From: Bartonella rattimassiliensis 15908
GTDB lineage: Bacteria > Pseudomonadota > Alphaproteobacteria > Rhizobiales > Rhizobiaceae
DNA: 37,471 nt
NCBI RefSeq assembly: GCF_000278215.1
Contig: NZ_JH725070.1
Coordinates: forward strand, 1-37,471
Reading direction: 5' to 3'
In this document: positions 36,495-37,471 of the stretch, in pieces
How the letters are laid out: each line of letters opens with the position of its first letter
Position numbering within the stretch: position 1 is the first letter of the stretch
Notes under the pieces: model-generated
The model's input: the letters and a program-made list of their open reading frames with translations, nothing else
Database searches by the model: none
Told to the model about the DNA's origin: nothing
Made by a program: the position numbers and the translations under genes

Positions 36495-37471
36495 AAGAAA
36501 GTGATGGAAAATACGACAATCAAAATGTTTCTTTAAATGATAAGACTTGTTTAGAAGCCATTCCTTATAAACAAGCATTGCAACAAAATGGTTGGGGGGA
36601 ATTGCAACCGATCAAGACGGCTCTTTTACCCGTCGAGCCTTTTAACCCATTACAACTCCCAATGCCATTCATGGATTATGTCTATGACGTTTCAGAGCGT
36701 CAACAGGCTCCTATGGATTTTATTGCTGTCTCTGCTCTCTGTGCCTTGGCTGCTGTCATTGGCAATGGCGTGCGGATTGCCCCAAAACAGCATGATGATT
36801 GGATTGTCGTGCCTAATCTCTGGGGCGCTCTGATTGGGCAATCGTCAACTTTCAAAACACCAGCCATGAAAGCCGCTTTAGCTCCTATCTCTTGCCTTCA
36901 AAAGGAATGGTATAAAAACTGGTTAAAGCAAAAAGAAAAACAAGAAATTGAAGAGAGACTTGAAACTTTAGACAAACGAGAAAAGGAAAGACAAGCCAAT
37001 AAAGCGATAAGAAAAGGAGAATGTGAAACAGCTCGTGCTCTGTTGTATGAAACCCTCTCTAAAGACAAGGCGCATGATGATGATGTCTCTCGGTTTATTG
37101 TCAATGATGTGACCGTGGAAAAGCTTGGAGAACTCTTAAAAGAAAATCCCCGTGGTCTCTTGATGGTGCGTGATGAACTGGCTGGCTTTTTAGCCAATCT
37201 AGAAAGAAAGGAATATCAAACAGATCGTTCCTTTTATCTCACAGCTTTTAATGGAGATGATCAATTTACCTATGACCGTATAGAGCGTGGAACCATTTTT
37301 ATCCCTCATGTCACTTTATCCATGATTGGAGGCATTCAACCTTCACGCATTATTCCCCTCATTCAAGCAATAAACCGTGGAATAAATGATGATGGTTTAT
37401 TGCAACGCTTTCAAATGATTGTCTGGCCCGATGACAATAAAGAATGGCAAGTGATTGATAGACCGCCCAAT
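36491..37471 (+). CDS. DUF3987 primase/helicase-like protein, N-terminal part
   Basis: This frame stays open for 327 codons to the right edge and continues beyond it. The product resembles the DUF3987 (YfjI-like) phage and plasmid replication proteins. Residues 50-130 contain FNPLQLPMPFMDYVYDV and WGALIGQSSTFKTPAMKAAL, a degenerate Walker A (GxxxxFKT). A lysine- and glutamate-rich helical segment (about 138-178) that could be a coiled coil follows. GLLMVRDELAGFLANL (222-237) is a Walker-B-like site, then SFYLTAFNGDDQFTYDRI and LSMIGGIQPSRIIPLI. AGAGGA precedes the ATG by five bases, and the gene overlaps the upstream ORF by four bases. It is probably the element's replication or maintenance protein. 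Confidence 0.82.
   Translation, partial: MKESDGKYDNQNVSLNDKTCLEAIPYKQALQQNGWGELQPIKTALLPVEPFNPLQLPMPFMDYVYDVSERQQAPMDFIAVSALCALAAVIGNGVRIAPKQHDDWIVVPNLWGALIGQSSTFKTPAMKAALAPISCLQKEWYKNWLKQKEKQEIEERLETLDKREKERQANKAIRKGECETARALLYETLSKDKAHDDDVSRFIVNDVTVEKLGELLKENPRGLLMVRDELAGFLANLERKEYQTDRSFYLTAFNGDDQFTYDRIERGTIFIPHVTLSMIGGIQPSRIIPLIQAINRGINDDGLLQRFQMIVWPDDNKEWQVIDRPPN

Larger units (their letters stand above)
34607..37471 (+). mobile_element. left part of an integrative element with a P4-type integrase (right end outside the window)
   Basis: The integrase, AlpA-like regulator, small ORF and DUF3987 primase/helicase-like gene lie in the same orientation in an order typical of P4-like satellites and integrative islands. 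Integrase genes of this class usually start next to the attachment site, so the left boundary is probably between the helicase relic and the integrase (34444-34606) or at the dusA start. No direct repeat pair could be identified because the right end is not in the window. The borders given are therefore nominal. Confidence 0.6.

Noticed and set aside
1..37471. CRISPR arrays, rRNA or tRNA genes
   Set aside because: No regularly spaced repeats, no rRNA-like sequence and no convincing tRNA cloverleaf were seen on reading both strands.

Overview
The window is an AT-rich alphaproteobacterial chromosome segment, most likely Rhizobiales and probably Bartonella. The protein types point there: an alphaproteobacterial S4, a DUF3126 protein, a double cold-shock-domain protein, a rhizobial-type non-metal PyrC beside PyrB, and a compact pyrB-pyrC-plsY-dprA-topA-rnr block. 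So do the low GC content and several decaying genes beside intact housekeeping genes. The genus is an inference; no database was searched.

Region by region: (1) 1-5600 holds a short unidentified open-frame fragment at the left edge, then rpsD, murI and a TrmJ-type methyltransferase on the minus strand. These are followed by sfsA, map and radC on the plus strand and a DUF3126 gene. (2) 5600-8600 has a non-coding AT-rich stretch, an alpha/beta hydrolase, a previously broken DUF192 gene (several frameshifts) and a two-domain cold-shock protein. (3) 8600-13460 is a complete branched-chain amino-acid type ABC importer (substrate-binding protein, two permeases, two ATPases). A strong hairpin separates the binding-protein gene from the permeases. 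(4) 13550-15350 encodes gatA and gatC of the tRNA-dependent amidotransferase. (5) 15500-27050 has ruvX, a convergent AidB-like acyl-CoA dehydrogenase, and the pyrB-pyrC'-plsY-dprA-topA-rnr series, with tight overlaps up to dprA and at topA-rnr. (6) 27380-30900 has an MFS transporter, rpmG (L33), a membrane-anchored thermonuclease-like protein, a UDG-superfamily protein and an Lrp/AsnC gene split by one in-frame TAG. (7) cobT and dusA follow on the minus strand.

(8) From the 5' end of dusA to the right edge (about 33310-37471) the content is accessory: a truncated restriction-helicase remnant, a P4-type tyrosine integrase, an AlpA-like regulator, a small translationally coupled ORF and the start of a DUF3987 primase/helicase-like gene that runs off the window. 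This looks like the left end of an integrative element, or stacked elements, beside dusA, a known integration hotspot.

Nothing in the window is clearly a new biological system. The most useful leads are the dusA-adjacent element with its truncated helicase, the metal-ligand-less PyrC partner of PyrB, the single-nonsense Lrp gene, the DUF192 pseudogene, and several inverted repeats at gene junctions.
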